Below the pieces are notes generated by a model. That model worked only from the letters and a program-made list of their open reading frames with translations, ran no database searches and had not been told where the DNA came from. DNA of 6,476 nt from NCBI GenBank assembly GCA_937901225.1, contig CALCGX010000092.1:1-6476 (forward strand), given 5' to 3'. How positions within the stretch are numbered: the stretch's first letter is position 1; the number at the start of each line of letters is the position of its first letter. A program made the position numbers and the translations under genes. The DNA comes from an uncultured Bacteroidales bacterium (GTDB lineage Bacteria > Bacteroidota > Bacteroidia > Bacteroidales > Paludibacteraceae). Shown here piece by piece: positions 6,159 to 6,476 of this stretch.

Positions 6159-6476
6159 ATGCAAGACACACTATTTCATAATCGCTATCGTCTTCTCCGC
6201 AAATTAGGTCGTGGTTCCTTCGGAGAAGTATGGCGCGCTCGTGATGAGGTTGCTGACATTGATGTTGCAATCAAGATTTACATTGCTTTAGACGAACGTG
6301 GCATAGAGGATTTCCGCCAAGAGTTCAAGAATGTACATCGCCTCAATCACCCCAATCTTCTTCGTCCTGAACATTATGACGTCGCTGATAGTCGCCCATT
6401 CTTGGTGATGCAACTATGTAGTGGTTCTGTAGAACGACAGATAGGTGATATGTCCGAAGAGGATATGTGGCATTTT
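6159..6476 (+). CDS. Ser/Thr protein kinase N-lobe (3'-truncated by window edge)
   Basis: The frame starts at ATG 6159 and remains open to the right edge, 106 codons. It contains the first part of a Hanks-type kinase: the glycine-rich loop GRGSFGEV (17-24) closing over ATP, VAIK with the catalytic Lys39, the helix-C Glu55 in FRQEF, HPNLL (64-68), and a hinge region around VMQLC (83-87). The last 18 complete codons fall in the 55-base repeat and are identical, in the same frame, to the start of the kinase at the left edge. Met98 here equals the ATG at 29. Joined, the two parts give a 530-residue protein with no missing kinase motif. Either this is the same gene on a closed molecule or array, or it is a second closely related kinase starting the next unit. 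It begins 13 bases after the SUMF1-like gene, with an AT-rich leader and no Shine-Dalgarno motif. Confidence 0.93.
   Translation, partial: MQDTLFHNRYRLLRKLGRGSFGEVWRARDEVADIDVAIKIYIALDERGIEDFRQEFKNVHRLNHPNLLRPEHYDVADSRPFLVMQLCSGSVERQIGDMSEEDMWHF
6422..6476. repeat. Right copy of the 55-base terminal direct repeat
   Basis: Identical to bases 1-55. The base before it (6421) is G, and the corresponding base before the left copy lies outside the window, so the true length of the identity cannot be bounded. The unique length between repeat starts is 6421 bases. An overlap of precisely 55 equals a k-mer size commonly used by SPAdes-type assemblers, which favours a closed graph path as its origin. 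Confidence 0.97.

Noticed and set aside
1..6476. Small cryptic plasmid
   Set aside because: The circle-like ends invite this reading, but there is no replication or mobilization gene, no iteron-like repeat and no non-coding region longer than 30 bases. A free circle is not excluded, but it would be unusual.

Overview
The window looks like DNA from a member of the Bacteroidota, probably a gut- or oral-type Bacteroidales. It is AT-rich, and the start codons have AT-rich leaders without Shine-Dalgarno motifs. The encoded domains are typical of that phylum: BACON-type beta-sandwiches, a carboxypeptidase-regulatory-like domain joined to an outer-membrane beta-barrel, a lipoprotein with FISUMP-like (Fib_succ_major) modules, and a SUMF1/FGE-fold secreted protein. 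No taxonomic marker gene is present, so the assignment rests on domain style alone.

Layout: all genes lie on the + strand and are almost end to end. From left to right they are the C-terminal four fifths of a membrane-anchored Ser/Thr protein kinase (2-1330), a signal-peptide/BACON/beta-barrel outer-membrane protein (1333-3300), a lipoprotein with two C-type-lectin-like modules (3331-5160), a secreted SUMF1/FGE-like protein (5186-6145), and the N-terminal 106 codons of a Ser/Thr kinase (6159-6476). The gaps are 2, 30, 25 and 13 bases. They hold no visible terminator, promoter or origin, and no stretch over 300 bases lacks a gene.

The most important structural point is that the first 55 bases and the last 55 bases are identical, and the kinase reading frame runs through that repeat without a break. 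Joined there, the two fragments make one complete 530-residue kinase with every canonical motif. The window is therefore best read as a closed 6421-base cycle of four genes, about 99% coding. It has no replication, mobilization or recombination gene and no space for an origin. Either it is a collapsed tandem array (or duplicated kinase-flanked cassette) on a chromosome, or it is an unusual circular molecule. An overlap of exactly 55 bases is also what a de Bruijn assembler run at k=55 leaves on a circular path.

The genes look like one envelope system (inference). An inner-membrane kinase carries a BACON domain on its cytoplasmic side and a helical periplasmic tail. An outer-membrane barrel protein, a lipoprotein and a secreted SUMF1-fold protein would form the envelope or surface side. 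Domain sharing supports joint function. The barrel protein and the SUMF1-like protein begin with the same small three-cysteine TPR-like module after the signal peptide. The kinase and the barrel protein share BACON domains. The lipoprotein and the SUMF1-like protein share the C-type-lectin/SUMF1 style of fold motifs. I recognise no characterised system with this exact composition.
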